Part shown: piece by piece, positions 12,000-23,203 of the stretch
Position numbering within the stretch: the first letter of the stretch is position 1
How the letters are laid out: the number at the start of each line of letters is the position of its first letter
DNA from: Tridacna crocea
Lineage: Eukaryota > Mollusca > Bivalvia > Cardiida > Cardiidae
Assembly (NCBI GenBank): GCA_943736015.1
Contig: OX031070.1
Coordinates: 43,858,173-43,922,172 of the forward strand
Direction: 5' to 3'
Length of the DNA: 64,000 nt
Notes under the pieces: generated by a model
Told to the model about the DNA's origin: nothing
The model's database searches: none
Seen by the model: the letters and a program-made list of their open reading frames with translations, nothing else
Program-made: the position numbers and the translations under genes

Positions 12000-13365
12000 G
12001 GTGCTAGCACTTGACAATTTTTGAAAAGGGACACATAAGGGACATCTCTGTGAAATCATTTCAAAATCTGACCAACCATTTCAGTGAAGAAGAATTTTCA
12101 AGAATTTCTTCATGTCCGAATAGTGCAAGTGGACCCCATTTACCAGAGCCATGCTTCTTGATGGATCAGAATTTCGAAAACATTTTTGAAAATGGTCACC
12201 CAAGGAAGATTGCTTTGAAATTATTTTAAAATCTGATCATGGGTTTCAGAGAAGGTGAATTTTCAAGAAATTCTTCATTTCCATATTGTAGCCCCAATTC
12301 ACCTGAGCCATGTTTCTTGGCAAATCAAAATTTCGCGAACAAGTTTTTAAAAGGGTCACCCAAGGAACATCTCTGTGAACTTTTTTCAATATCTGATCAG
12401 CCGTTTCAGAGAAGTAAGAATATTCAAGAATTTCTGCATGTCCATATAAGTACAAGTAGCCCCCATTCACCAGAGCCATGTTTCTTGATGGATTGAAATT
12501 TCGCAAACAATTTTTGAAAAGGGTCACCCATAGAATATCACTGAGAAATTATTTCAAAATCTGACCAGTGGTTTCTGAGAAGAAGAATTTTTTAGAATTT
12601 CTTCATTCCTGTATAGTGCAAATAGCCCCCATTCACCAGAGTCATGTTTCTTGACTGATCAAAATTTCACGAAAAAGTTTTGGAAAGGGTCACTTAAGGT
12701 AGTGGACCTGTAATAAGCATAGTGCAGCATGGCATAAAATTTCTGGACAGTTGATAAGACATATTTTGTACAGATATGATACTGTTGCACATTTTTGACC
12801 GAACAGATATTCCTTCGGGGTCCGTCTTGAAATTATTTGTTGATAATTTTGTTAGTTTCCAGAAAAGGGAGGTAATTATCATATCCATTTGTAATGAAAT
12901 TATAGTAGTTATAGATTTATAAATGATAATTCTAGGAAGGACAAAAAAGAAAAAGTGGCTCGGTGAAAGTAGTACAATAGTGCTCAATTTTAATCTTAGC
13001 AAATTTTCTAGGGTAATATTATAGTGGAAATAGCTGTGTTCTATTACGGGTCCACTACGTTAAGGAACAACTCTGTGAAATTATTTTAAAATCTGGCCAG
13101 CTGTTTCAGAGAAGAAGATTTTTAAAGAATTTCTTAGAAAACTGTTTGGTTGCCATGGCAACAAAAACTTTTGACGTAATCAAATTCTGTGAACAATTTT
13201 CAAAGAGGACCTCCCAAGGAAAATTCCAGCCAAGTTTGGTCCATATTGGCCCAGCGGTTTTGGAGGAGTTGATGTTTGAAGAATTGTTGATGACGCATGA
13301 CGGATGACAGACACCAGGTGATCCTAAAAGCTTCCCGTGAGCATGTTGTGCTCAGGTTAGCTGAA
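12000..13365 (+). repeat. Tandem array of about 175-bp units, pearl/Helentron-like, copy 2
   Basis: Units carry TCTGTGAAATTATTT, AATCTGACCA, TTTCAAGAATTTCTTCAT and CACCAGAGCCATGTTTCTT. The tail reads TGACGCATGACGGATGACAG, then a hairpin GAGCATGTTGTGCTC inside AAGCTT...TTAGCT. Same architecture as the arrays at 1.4 and 29 kb but unrelated units. A MITE (12698-13059) lies inside. Confidence 0.6.
12698..13059 (-). mobile_element. TTAA-target MITE family T, copy 2
   Basis: Flanked by TTAA (12694-12697, 13060-13063) with ends GGTAGTGGACC and GGTCCACTACG. It interrupts one unit of the 12.0-13.4 kb tandem array, so it is younger than that array. Reverse orientation to the other two copies. Confidence 0.75.
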
Positions 13366-13399
13366 AAAACAGTCCTAAAGTTTTTCATCTCAACCAAAC

Positions 13400-14280
13400 T
13401 GACTCTCAAACTATAAAAAATATTTGCAAAGTAATTAATAACTATGCAATCTACAACAGGTTAAAGACCATTGTGAATAATTAGTTTAACTCATTACCAG
13501 ACCAGCCCAATTTTAGGCTTGTCCAAATTGAAAGCATTTGCAGACGACAAAATAAAAGTGACAGAAAATTTGAAATTTGTTTTGTGAAGGTTAGAAAAAA
13601 ATGTGGGAAAAGGAGAAAATGCATTTTTTTCCCTTTTCCCACAATGTGTTCTAAAGGCTTCTTTCTCAGGGTAGTCGAAATTGGGGATTGTGTGGTAATG
13701 GGTTAATCACCACATTAAATTTGTTACACTCTTTTTGAGTGCTGAAATTGTATCTTTGCTATCCAAACAATGTAATTAATGTATCACATTTCTGTTATAT
13801 CATTTCTTTAAATGTGCTGATGCTTATGTTTTTTTTTTCATATATAAAACATATTTTTATAATGATGGATAAATATTTTTAAAGTATCCAATATGCTTTT
13901 TTTTTTTCATTAATAGTAACTTTATCTTCCTTAAAAAAAAATACAAAGAAAAACGTGATTTTATCACTAAGCATTTGATTCACTTCGCTATGTTTATTGT
14001 TAAATAAGTTTCATCATTGGTTTTAATCATGTAAGGCAAATTTAAAATAAAGCAAGAGTTATAAATCGTCTTGATGACGAATACGTAATTTCTATTAATT
14101 TTTACATAAATTGAAGTTAGAAATACTATAAAAATCATGTGTTCATTTTGACTACACATTGGGTACGTTTTGACTCCACTTGGGTAGGTTTAGACTTCAT
14201 TTGGGTAAGTTTTGACTCCATTCGGGTACGTTTTGACTTGGGTACGTTTTGGTTTGAGTACGTTTTGACTGTAAACCCCC
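13400..14280 (+). mobile_element. Element E1, truncated second copy of E2
   Basis: Matches about 16590-17228, ending in the same inverted GGGTACGTTTTG array (14146-14275). The left array is missing, so only the right half remains. A TTAA-ended hairpin MITE (13486-13706) has inserted into it. Confidence 0.6.
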
Positions 14281-15354
14281 TGAACAGTGCAACTGTCAAT
14301 GTACGGTCGTAATTGCTGTACTTTACCTTGCGTTTCATATTTCATGTTGTATTTACTGTATACGGAGGGGATGAAATATCCTTGTCGCCACTCTTTTGGG
14401 GTCCGAACAAATGCAGTAATCAACATTTTAACTTTACTGGTGTTAATCGTTATACATGTGCGTTTGTTTTCTATCCTGTCCGCCATTTGCATTTTCTTAA
14501 TCAAAGTACAATTTTGTACTTCAAACTTAAGCTGATCAAAGACCTAAAATACTAGAATTGATAGCAAAAGTTCATGTCTGATTTCCATAAAATCGTGTAT
14601 GTAAGCGTTTCGCATGCAGTTTTATGTGTTACAAAAGTTTTTTGATGTGTAATGGAATAGTTTTTGGGTGTTTTGGGGTATTCGAGTGGTTTGGGGTGTT
14701 TCATCCGAGACGTGCGTTACAAACTAGGTCAAAGCTGCGGAACGAAACAAATTTTCAAATTTAGAGCGAGTTTTACGATATTTAACCCTGAATTCATGGT
14801 TTGCATGGTTTAAAAGAGTTGATTTCAAATGACATCACTCGAGTCCGAAATTCCACCCTCATAAGCGAAGCTCTACCGGTCTCGATAATACATGAATATT
14901 TACAGTAAGGTGCTCTCGATAAGCCATATTAATCCGCGATCCCTTTTAAACTCACATTAAGCATTGATGGGGGATATCTTAGCTGAATTGTGTTTTCTTT
15001 ACCCATCTAAACAAAGATAGATGTTAAATTTTCACATGATATAGACAAAATAACCGCATTTTTTTAATTTAAAATTTGAGTCACGTTCTCCTTTTTCTAG
15101 CGTAGGTATATGAGTTATATGAGTTACCGGGTCCAGTCCCATCATAAAGAACAAATTCCAGACATACCAAAGAAAAAGTAGTTCTACAGCGATTGGGTTA
15201 AAAGCAGAGTAACTGCACCTCGTTTATGAAGTATATACGACGTTTTTGATCCAATTTTTTGCATGATTCTTCAACCCACTATAGACACCCCCCAACCCAC
15301 CCTGACCTCCTCGAGCTCATCGCAAAAAGTCGAACGTTTTGACAAACGTGCGAC
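14281..15354. other. Unannotated spacer
   Basis: No repeat family, splice-supported exon or RNA gene recognised. ORFs of up to 104 codons overlap on both strands and have no domain signal. Confidence 0.5.
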
Positions 15355-15562
15355 TTAAAAATACTGGTAACCAGCATTTTCTCCTTTACCCACTATGTTT
15401 TCTTAAGCTTTCTTTATCAGATTCATTGTGTGGTAAAGGGTTAACAAACACCCGTTTTGTTTGCAATTTAAGCTTTTAACCCCCTTTTGCGAGAGCGACG
15501 CTGATATACACATATATTGTTTTCAACTTTTCTTAACTATACACATATAAATGTTATCAACT

Positions 15563-17228
15563 TTTCTTGGGATGCGGTCAAAACGTACCCAAACCAAAAC
15601 GTACCCAAAAAATAAGTCAAAACGTACCCAAAAGTTAAGTCAAAACGTACCCAAAATTTAAGTCAAAACGTACCCAAAGTAAATTTTTTATTGAAATAAT
15701 TTCAGTGTGAGTTATAGATTAAAAACTTCATGTATCTTACCTTTTAAAAGGATGTTTTAACTCCTGACTCACTTTATATCCTTTTAATTCTTTACAAATA
15801 ATGTATGGTTTTAATCCTACGTTACATTCAATTCTGGGTGATGTGTTTATGTCAGGACTAATCAGGTGTAACAAACTAGTTGTCATTAACAGTTTTATTT
15901 TCATAAAAGATGATTTACAAACATTTGTACACTATGCTTCATAGTATATTAATTATATTCACCACACAGCCCCTTTTCAAAGATAACAAAAAATAAGTTA
16001 GATCTAGTCAATTTAGGTTTAAAATGAAAATGTTCAATGATATTTAGTCAAACATTTTTTTTCACCCACAAAAAGTTTGGGCTACCTTTAATTACACAAT
16101 CTGTAGTATTTACAATCCTTCTGAAAAATAGTTTTTTACAACTTCCTCTCGTTTCTCACAATGTTTTTTACCCTTCGAAGCCTTATATTATAACGTTTTT
16201 TTTTTTTGCAAATGTCTTCAATCTGAAAGAGTCCAAGATTTTATTGATTGGTAAAGAGATAAGTTTACAATTTTTTTCAGTGCAGAATATGTCTTATAAT
16301 ATTCGCCCTCTAATTGTTAAAATTTTGATAAACTGAAAAATTGTGTAAATATTCATACTTGTAATGATAAGAAGGTGTAACCATGTCACCACTCATAGAC
16401 AACAAAATATTTTACTTATGCATATTTAGGGAATTTCCTGATGATAAAAATGATACAAAGAAGAACTTCCAAAGGGAAGAAAAGGAAAATATAAGAAAAT
16501 TTCCATCAGAGCATTTAATGAATTTTAAAAAAAATCAACCCTTCAGTTTTTCATCTAAAATAAACTATCTCTCAAATCATCAATATTTACAAAGCATTCA
16601 AATATATAATCAGCCAATATACAGCAGCTTTAATACCACTGTGAATAATTAATTTATTCGCCACATAATTATAGTTTATTACACACTTTTTGGGTGTGAA
16701 AATTGCGCCTTTTGTTATCCAAACAATGTAATTAACGTATCTCATTTTTATAAAAGTGCTAATTCTTATGAAGTTTTTTTGCCCGATTTTTTTTTTAATG
16801 GATAAAATATATATTAATAATGATGGACAATGATATCAAGGTATGTGATGCTTTTTCCCTAATGTTAATTGTAATTGCCAAAAAAAAGAGAGATACAAAC
16901 AATGTAATTTTATCATGAAGCGTTTGATAGACTTAGCTACATATTCTGTGGTATGCTTAATTGTTTGTTTTAAGCATGTAAGGCAAATTTGAAATAAAGC
17001 AGAATGAAAAATTATCATCATCAAGATGATAAAGCAATATTTCTATTAATGTGTGGAAAGATGGAAGATAAAAACACTATAAAAATCATGGGTACATTTT
17101 GACTTCACATTGGGTACGTTTTGACTCCACTTGGGTACGTTTTGACTTCAGTTGGGTACGTTTTGACTCCACTTGGGTACGTTTTGACTTGGGTACGTTT
17201 TGGTTTGGGTACGTTTTGAATGTAAACC
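15563..17228 (+). mobile_element. Repeat-ended element E2 (terminal arrays of GTCAAAACGTACCCAA)
   Basis: Absent from the paralogous block (about 31640), so it is an insertion of about 1.67 kb. The left end carries six copies of a roughly 20-bp repeat containing CAAAACGTACCC. The right end carries seven copies in inverted orientation (GGGTACGTTTTG). The middle is AT-rich with ORFs of doubtful meaning (16383-16652, 89 codons, Asn/Lys-rich) and a decayed MITE at 16080-16262. No transposase was recognised. Family unknown to me. Confidence 0.6.
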
Positions 17229-17620
17229 TTCTTCTTAACTATTTTGGAAGAGGGTTAGACTGCGAACGAGTGCACGTCACAACCTCTTTTTGATTTCTAA
17301 ATCGCTATGCAGGTGCAAAAAAAGGACGAATGAATCACGGAAATAACAAAATTACATCGAGATCTACTTACAAGTACACAGCTGCATACAGATAAAGACG
17401 TGTGGCCACGTTCGTTGCCTTTCCATATAGATCTATAATAAACAAGTAAGTTGTATTTTCTTCTGAACTCTTTCACTTCACAGGTTGCTGACTGCGAGTT
17501 CGTGTAACGTTACTTTAATGAACAGTGTAGATCAAAATCAGACGGCACAAAACATGGTTTGTGATCACGAGTTAGATCTTCACAGCACGATGTGTTAAAA
17601 CTATCACTTCCGGCGAAAAG
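17229..17620 (+). other. Conserved upstream block of cGLR1; possible 5' UTR exon/promoter
   Basis: This non-repetitive stretch is kept nearly unchanged at 31650-32030, at a similar distance upstream of cGLR2. It holds a good splice donor (ACAA|GTAAGT at about 17445) and no long ORF, as expected for a noncoding first exon. It is equally compatible with passive co-duplication. No TATA box is convincing. Confidence 0.3.
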
Positions 17621-18529
17621 AGGCTAGTACGATAAATGATCCATTTTGACTTTTTGCTATCGCTTGAAAAATCCATATTAGATGTATATGGCAATTTTGA
17701 CCATTAACCCATTACCACACAATCCTTACTTTTGACGCCCCTGAGAAAGAAGCCTTTAGAAAACATTGTAGGAAAAGGAGAAAATGCTGGTAACCAGCAT
17801 TTTCTCCTTTTCCGACAATGTTTTCTACCCTGCTGGAAATAACTTTCAATTTTTGAGTTATGTTTATTTTGTCGTCTGCAAGTGCTTTCAATTTGGACAA
17901 GTCAAAAATTTTGTCGTTTGGTAATGAGTTAGCCTAATTATGGAGGCACGATCAGGGGAAAAATTGATGTAACGCATAGATCTATCAAAAGTATCAACGT
18001 TAGCTGACCTAGGTAGAAATTTTTCGCAGTCCTCACTCGGGTCAATTTTCCGGGAATGTGTAATTGCTGATGACTTGTGTGGTACGATGAGTGGCGGAAA
18101 TGCATAAAACACACTGTTGCATGGCTTTTTTTCGTTGTGTATGAATAGTTTGTCCGTCTGTTTGTTTGTTTGAATGGTGTTTTACGATGCTTTCAACATT
18201 ATTTCAGTTATACCAGGACGACAGCTCACATGTTCATGTATTTCCTGGGTTTCACCTCTACTGCGATATGAGTTGTTTAACTCATTACCAAACGACAATA
18301 TTCTAGACTGGTCCAAATGGTAAGCATTTGCAGACGACAAAATAAAAGTGACTGAAAATTTTGAAATTTGATGTGTGAAGAACAGAAAACATTGTGGGAA
18401 AACATTGTGGGAAAAGGAGAACAATGTTGATTACCACTTACCAGCATTTTCACCTTCTCCTGCAATGTTTTCTAAAGGCTTCATTCTCAGGATTGTCAAA
18501 AGTAGGAATAGTGTGGTAATGGGTTTACT

Positions 18530-18600
18530 CTGTACAACACAGTTCCGACTGTTAAGGACCCTGACAAAGAGAGAGAAAGAGAGAGAGAGAGAGCATTTGA
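18530..18600 (+). repeat. (GA)n expansion inside a hairpin MITE
   Basis: An AGAGAGA run replaces part of the MITE left arm. The paralogous copy at 32993-33020 is purer, so its length differs between the cGLR blocks. Confidence 0.7.
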
Positions 18601-19069
18601 AAAGATTATGAGAAAAGAAGAAAATGCTAGTAACACGCAGTTTCTCCATTTATCATGATGTTTCCTTCCTTTCCCCAACACAAATTATAACATGATTTAC
18701 ATATAATTTGTCGTCTGCAAACGCTTTCAAACTAGACCAGGCTAAAATAATGTCGTTTGGTACAGAGTTAACACTTCACATAGATCTACATGCAGATGAT
18801 CTATTCGAGGCGGCAGATAACGAAACGCAATATAACTTCACCACGATAATCTTAAAAGCGGCATGTATGACGGAAAATCAATATAATTTCACCACGATAA
18901 TGTTTACTTTGTCGGAAAGCGCCGTTCCATCATAAAGACCCACTGGTTGGCAAATTATATACTTGCGGACTGCGCAGGCTGACCTGGATTGATTCTTTTC
19001 GCAGATAAATTCAATCCCCCCATGCTACAGAAGATGACTCGTTTATCTTAATCAGACTTTAAACCATGA

Positions 19070-19956
19070 AGTTTGTATGATGTTTCACGCCGTTTGCACA
19101 TTCATCCAAACAAACTGGCTGCTTTCCCATGTACTCATGGTCGAAACAATGATCGGCAGCGAGAGAGGACTGAATCCTGTTGCAGTGACTATCATCAATT
19201 CTTGGAAAGAAGTCGGCCATGCTTGGGGTTCGAATCAAGTCCTGTATACTACCTATACAGTGTATCCTCGGTGACCCAGTTTAGATTCATTCTGTAATCA
19301 CCCTGGGTTATTTCGCTGGCGTTTCCTTGTTCTGATGAATTATACATTTTTATTGGTGATGTCAGTCTTTCTTTGAGAAAATTTAAACTATTTTTATCAC
19401 AAATACGCCGTCATTTCTATTTTTTACTTATCGATATACAATCCCATCGTTCCTTGCAAATCAAGCTTGGCGATACTTTAATATATGGCTGCGCCCATCA
19501 CCACCACGATCTAGAAGCGTTTAAACGAGATTTCCGGCGCAACGCTGAAAGATTTTCGGTTAAAATCGTGTACAAAGATCAATAGTGTGTCGTCCCTATT
19601 TTACAGAATAGCATACATGTATCTCACAGGAGACAAGTAAGCCGACGGCTGCCATATTTGTTGACAACCTCGGTTTTTTCCCAAGGTTGTTTTAAGTAAC
19701 GGAAAAAAATGAAATTATCCTCTTTACAAGAGTGTCACAGGATCACACTTGAAGAAGGCGGTTGTACCGCCGAAAGCTTATGTTTATTTTATAATTAGAC
19801 CTTTCGATTGGTTATTAGGTTACTTCCGGACCATATGAATATTCATAAGAAACGATGATTTTCAAGTCAATTTTCCCAATAGTTATGCATGGAGTAACGT
19901 AATGCCTCCGGTCCCGAGGATGCCGACAACGTTACTGGGGCTAGACTTTTCCGTAT
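19070..19956. other. Duplicated spacer with SINE-like B box sequence
   Basis: Present again at 33500-33820 plus 34201-34730. Contains GGGGTTCGAATCAAG, B box-like, at about 19227, but no matching A box. ORFs are not conserved between the copies (frameshifts), arguing against coding. Confidence 0.45.
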
Positions 19957-20249
19957 TTAATTTACCAAACAACCCCGCCTTTTAACCACCCTGAGAAAGA
20001 AACCTTTTGAAAACATTGTGGAAAAAAGGAGAGAAAATGCTGGTAACCAGCATTTTCTCTCCTTTTCCCACAATGTTTTCTACCCTTCCCATAGCAAATT
20101 GTTAACTTTTCAGTCACATTTATTTTGTCTTCTGCAAATGCTTTCAATTTGGACCAGTCTAGAAATTTGTCGTTTGCGAAAGAGATAATTTTATACAGCG
20201 CTTGTGAAAAGAGGGTTGAATGCATGTGCTTGCAAAAGCTACTGACACA

Positions 20250-20792
20250 GACACATCTTCGCGAGCCAAGGTTACGATCACTACGTGGATCTTACCTTGG
20301 CCCGATTTCGAGATTACCGCGACACGCCCCATATTGGATGCTGCTTATTATCTCCCTTTACATCACATTTCTTATAGCCAATGAAATGTCTTTTTACAAA
20401 CCGCTTACGTATACAATAATTCAACATGAAGCAATAACCACAAACGTACTTCGACATTCCATGGTCAGGTGCTGGGATATAGCTTAAAACATCTGATAAT
20501 TGATTGGTCACATTGAAACTTTATGTAAATATTGTTCGACTATGTTTTCTTCGGTAATAAATCATTACACATCCTGCACACATCCACGAAATTATTCATG
20601 TTTACCTCCTATTTTTATGGCGCCCCTGTTCTATTTTTATCCAAGATGAAATGCTACGAGCGATTTGATTTGATGCAGTTAGAGCTAGCTGCAACCAATG
20701 AAAATGCGTATCGGGTGATTGTTGAAATCAAGCTCAATCCGCCAAGGGTAGAGTAGCGTAGTGGATCGTAACCCTGGGCTTGCGAAGATGCC
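20250..20792 (+). mobile_element. TIR element CATCTTCGC, family V, in cGLR1 block
   Basis: Ends CATCTTCGCGAGCCAAGGTT and AACCCTGGGCTTGCGAAGATG. Nested foreign sequence is likely inside, as it is longer than the 42.8-kb copy. ORFs within are not convincing. Confidence 0.55.
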
Positions 20793-20928
20793 ATAGACCG
20801 TCCTATCTCATAATTCGGCCGGTTGTCAGATAAAAAAGAGATTTAGTGGATCCATAATTATGCGATAACTTTGTAGCTTTGTATTAAGCACTGCCTCGTT
20901 TTCACAGAGCATGGCTCAATTTTTAAAT

Positions 20929-21186
20929 TTGTGACCCATCACACAAAAAGGGACCTTCTGGAAACTGAGAAAAGTGTCAATCCTGGTCAGATTGCGCGTA
21001 CCGCGCTGGCTGACCAGGATTGACACTTTTCGCTTTAGTGAACATTTTCTATATGAGAAGTGGTCATTGTACGTTGCTATATGAATAATTTTTGAAATAT
21101 CAATTTAAACTGACCTGCACTATCGTTGATTTGTCTTCATGTACAGAATTCCGAGTTGGCCCCTTTTTGCGTGATGGATCGTATTT
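20929..21186 (+). mobile_element. GTGACCC-ended hairpin MITE upstream of cGLR1
   Basis: Ends 77 bases before the cGLR1 start codon, so its right arm is likely to be in the 5' UTR or core promoter. The inner dyad AGTGTCAATCCTGGTCAG / CTGACCAGGATTGACACT is perfect. The cGLR2 copy at 35540-35752 has lost one arm of that dyad. Confidence 0.65.
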
Positions 21187-21262
21187 GTAAATTTTTAAGA
21201 ACCATCTTAATTCATTATTTAGCGTTCTCCAACCAACCTAATTCAAGAAAAAGTACCACGAA

Positions 21263-22525
21263 ATGGCGGATGCTACGAGAGACTCTGATGCTATTTTCAA
21301 CAAGATCATTCCGGAGTTAGTGGCTTCAGTAGACCCAGGGTATGGCGAAAAACAGTCAAAAGACAGGGAAATAGCCGTGACTCAGTTTATCTGGGATGTT
21401 TTAAAACTTCTCGAGGAAGATATGCCTCAGCTGAAAGTATCGGAGTTGTTGCCCGTTGGCAGCTATAATGAAGGAACGAAAATCATGGCGACGAATGAAT
21501 TTGATTTCTTGGCTATTGTTGATGAACTATCACAACCCGGAGCTGTCAAAGTTGTAATGGATGACGACACCAGTCCAAGAGCAGGAACAGTTAAGTTGAA
21601 GTTAGAAAATGAAGGCGAAAAGGCTGAAAGATGGAGGAAATTCTGCAAGAACGGATGTTTACGCTGTTTTGAAGAAGTGAAACAAAGTTTCTTTGAAGAT
21701 TCATTTGGAAGGCATTTCGTGATGGCCATTCGAAAACTAAAACAAAACAAAAATAGACAGTCATTAAGACAAAACAACGAGCTAACATATTTTCCTGCTA
21801 TAGATGTTCCCGAAATCATCTATTGTCGTACCAGACCAGCAGAACATGTTGCAATGGTTACAAATGCACACGCGAAGCATCCAAACATTTTGTTAACGTT
21901 TCTATTTGACGGCGAGGAAGTCACGGCAGACCTATGTCCAGCAATACGCTACAATAACGTAAAAGACTGCTTCAACCCTGAATTTTGTATCTACGAGAAG
22001 CTGTCAACTGAAGTGGTCGACAGAGGATCTATATTGCTGGTTGGGCAAGAACACGGTTTGTTTCGAGTCACCTACACGGAAACGGAAGTGAATTACATGA
22101 AAAACATGATGCAGACGCGTCACAAACAGTTATATATCTTATTTAAGACTATGGCATATGGGGCTTCCGAAACTCCGAAACCGTTCCCGTCTTATGCAGT
22201 TAAAGTGATTTGCATCAGACATGACTTACTTTGCAAAAACGCAGAGAAAGAAACCAGTTTACTTCAATGTTTCGACGAAATCGTGAAAGACCTTATTCAG
22301 GCATTATCCGATTGCACTCTATTAAGTGTGTTTGATGCAAGACTGGATGTATTTTACAACACTTACCCCGACATGCTAGTCTTTAGGGAGAAATATGTAA
22401 TACCTGAATTACATAGTATTAGCAAGCGCTGCCAAAGCGGAGCTATACAGTCAGCAGAACAACTTCTGTCCGAATTACCTAAAATTGGCAGAAGCATTAA
22501 AGACGGCTTCAATAGAGATAGATAA
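21263..22525 (+). CDS. cGAS-like receptor 1 (cGLR / Mab-21 nucleotidyltransferase), intact
   Basis: A 420-residue uninterrupted ORF. The nucleotidyltransferase signature is complete: G66-S67 at the start of the active-site loop, the acidic pair E79 and D81 in NEFDF, and a third acidic residue D223 in VTADLCPAIRY. This GS / ExD / D order defines the Mab-21/cGAS fold and its metal-binding triad, so it is predicted to be catalytically competent. The helical lobe follows (SYAVKVICIRHDLL). I see no clear cGAS-type H-C-C-C zinc thumb, as is usual for invertebrate cGLRs. Family knowledge: cGLRs are cytosolic sensors that make cyclic di- or trinucleotides after binding nucleic acid or other ligands; product and ligand cannot be read here. 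The start has a purine at -3 and G at +4 and matches the copy at 35.8 kb. Length is normal for an intronless family member. An upstream noncoding exon is possible. Confidence 0.87.
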   Translation: MADATRDSDAIFNKIIPELVASVDPGYGEKQSKDREIAVTQFIWDVLKLLEEDMPQLKVSELLPVGSYNEGTKIMATNEFDFLAIVDELSQPGAVKVVMDDDTSPRAGTVKLKLENEGEKAERWRKFCKNGCLRCFEEVKQSFFEDSFGRHFVMAIRKLKQNKNRQSLRQNNELTYFPAIDVPEIIYCRTRPAEHVAMVTNAHAKHPNILLTFLFDGEEVTADLCPAIRYNNVKDCFNPEFCIYEKLSTEVVDRGSILLVGQEHGLFRVTYTETEVNYMKNMMQTRHKQLYILFKTMAYGASETPKPFPSYAVKVICIRHDLLCKNAEKETSLLQCFDEIVKDLIQALSDCTLLSVFDARLDVFYNTYPDMLVFREKYVIPELHSISKRCQSGAIQSAEQLLSELPKIGRSIKDGFNRDR

Positions 22526-23190
22526 GCCGACACCGAATACGGAATATGAACAAGGAATACGGACTTTAGACAAGGGGTTCGTCTCAAAATCTACGAGACT
22601 ATCGATAAAGGTAATCCGCTATTTAAGAGATGCTCGCTGTCGATAGTCTGCTTTCGCAAGGTACTTTTAAATAGACCACGCTAAAATTTCACTTCTCAGA
22701 GAATCAAAACGATGTCTGTAATATTTCTATGAGGAATTGTAACATATGTAACACACTGAGTTACGTTTGGCCGTAACTCTTCTTTGGATCGTATTGTGGA
22801 TTTTAGTTCACTACTCTTTGGTCTATTGCAATACAAGTAAACAACCCAAACTACCCAAACATGAACTAAAAACATGAATCAGTTACTTTGGTAAAACCCT
22901 TCATGGTTTCTAAGGCCAATTGTTCCTCCATTCTAGATCTAATCACTTCAGTATAATGGGACCACAACATTCTGTCCCGATCTTACCATTCTCTCAACAG
23001 ATCTTAGCTAAGTAAGTATTTACATAAAAAACCCGATTGTGCATCGCACACCTCATTCTTAGGGTAACAAAACAGCCTTAAAACCGGTATTCATACGGCG
23101 GTATGAGCGAAAAAGGCATCAGTAGCAAAAAACTCGAAGAAAACTATATTCTAATAGTGCACTTCTAAATAACTCATAGAATTCTTGTAT
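22526..23190. other. 3' flank of cGLR1
   Basis: The first 130 bases match relic A. The rest has no recognised repeat or gene. A polyadenylation signal is not obvious within the first 300 bases. Confidence 0.4.
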
Positions 23191-23203
23191 ATTGAGTTTT
23201 CAC

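Larger units (their letters stand above)
15415..22475 (+). repeat. Segmental duplication, left block (carries cGLR1)
   Basis: Collinear with 31505-37090: MITE remnant, conserved upstream block, MITEs, GA-repeat MITE, SINE-like sequence, TIR element, GTGACCC MITE, then cGLR. The left block alone contains the 15563-17228 element. It lacks the 373-bp MITE present in the right block at 33828-34200. About 14.5 kb separates equivalent points. The similarity of coding and noncoding parts points to a recent event. Confidence 0.85.

Noticed and set aside
16383-16652. 89-codon Asn/Lys-rich ORF as a transposon protein
   Set aside because: Composition follows the AT-rich background and the counterpart in element E1 is not open.
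18375-18649. Paired ORFs around the GA repeat
   Set aside because: They follow the MITE hairpin and the GA microsatellite and shift frame between the duplicate blocks.
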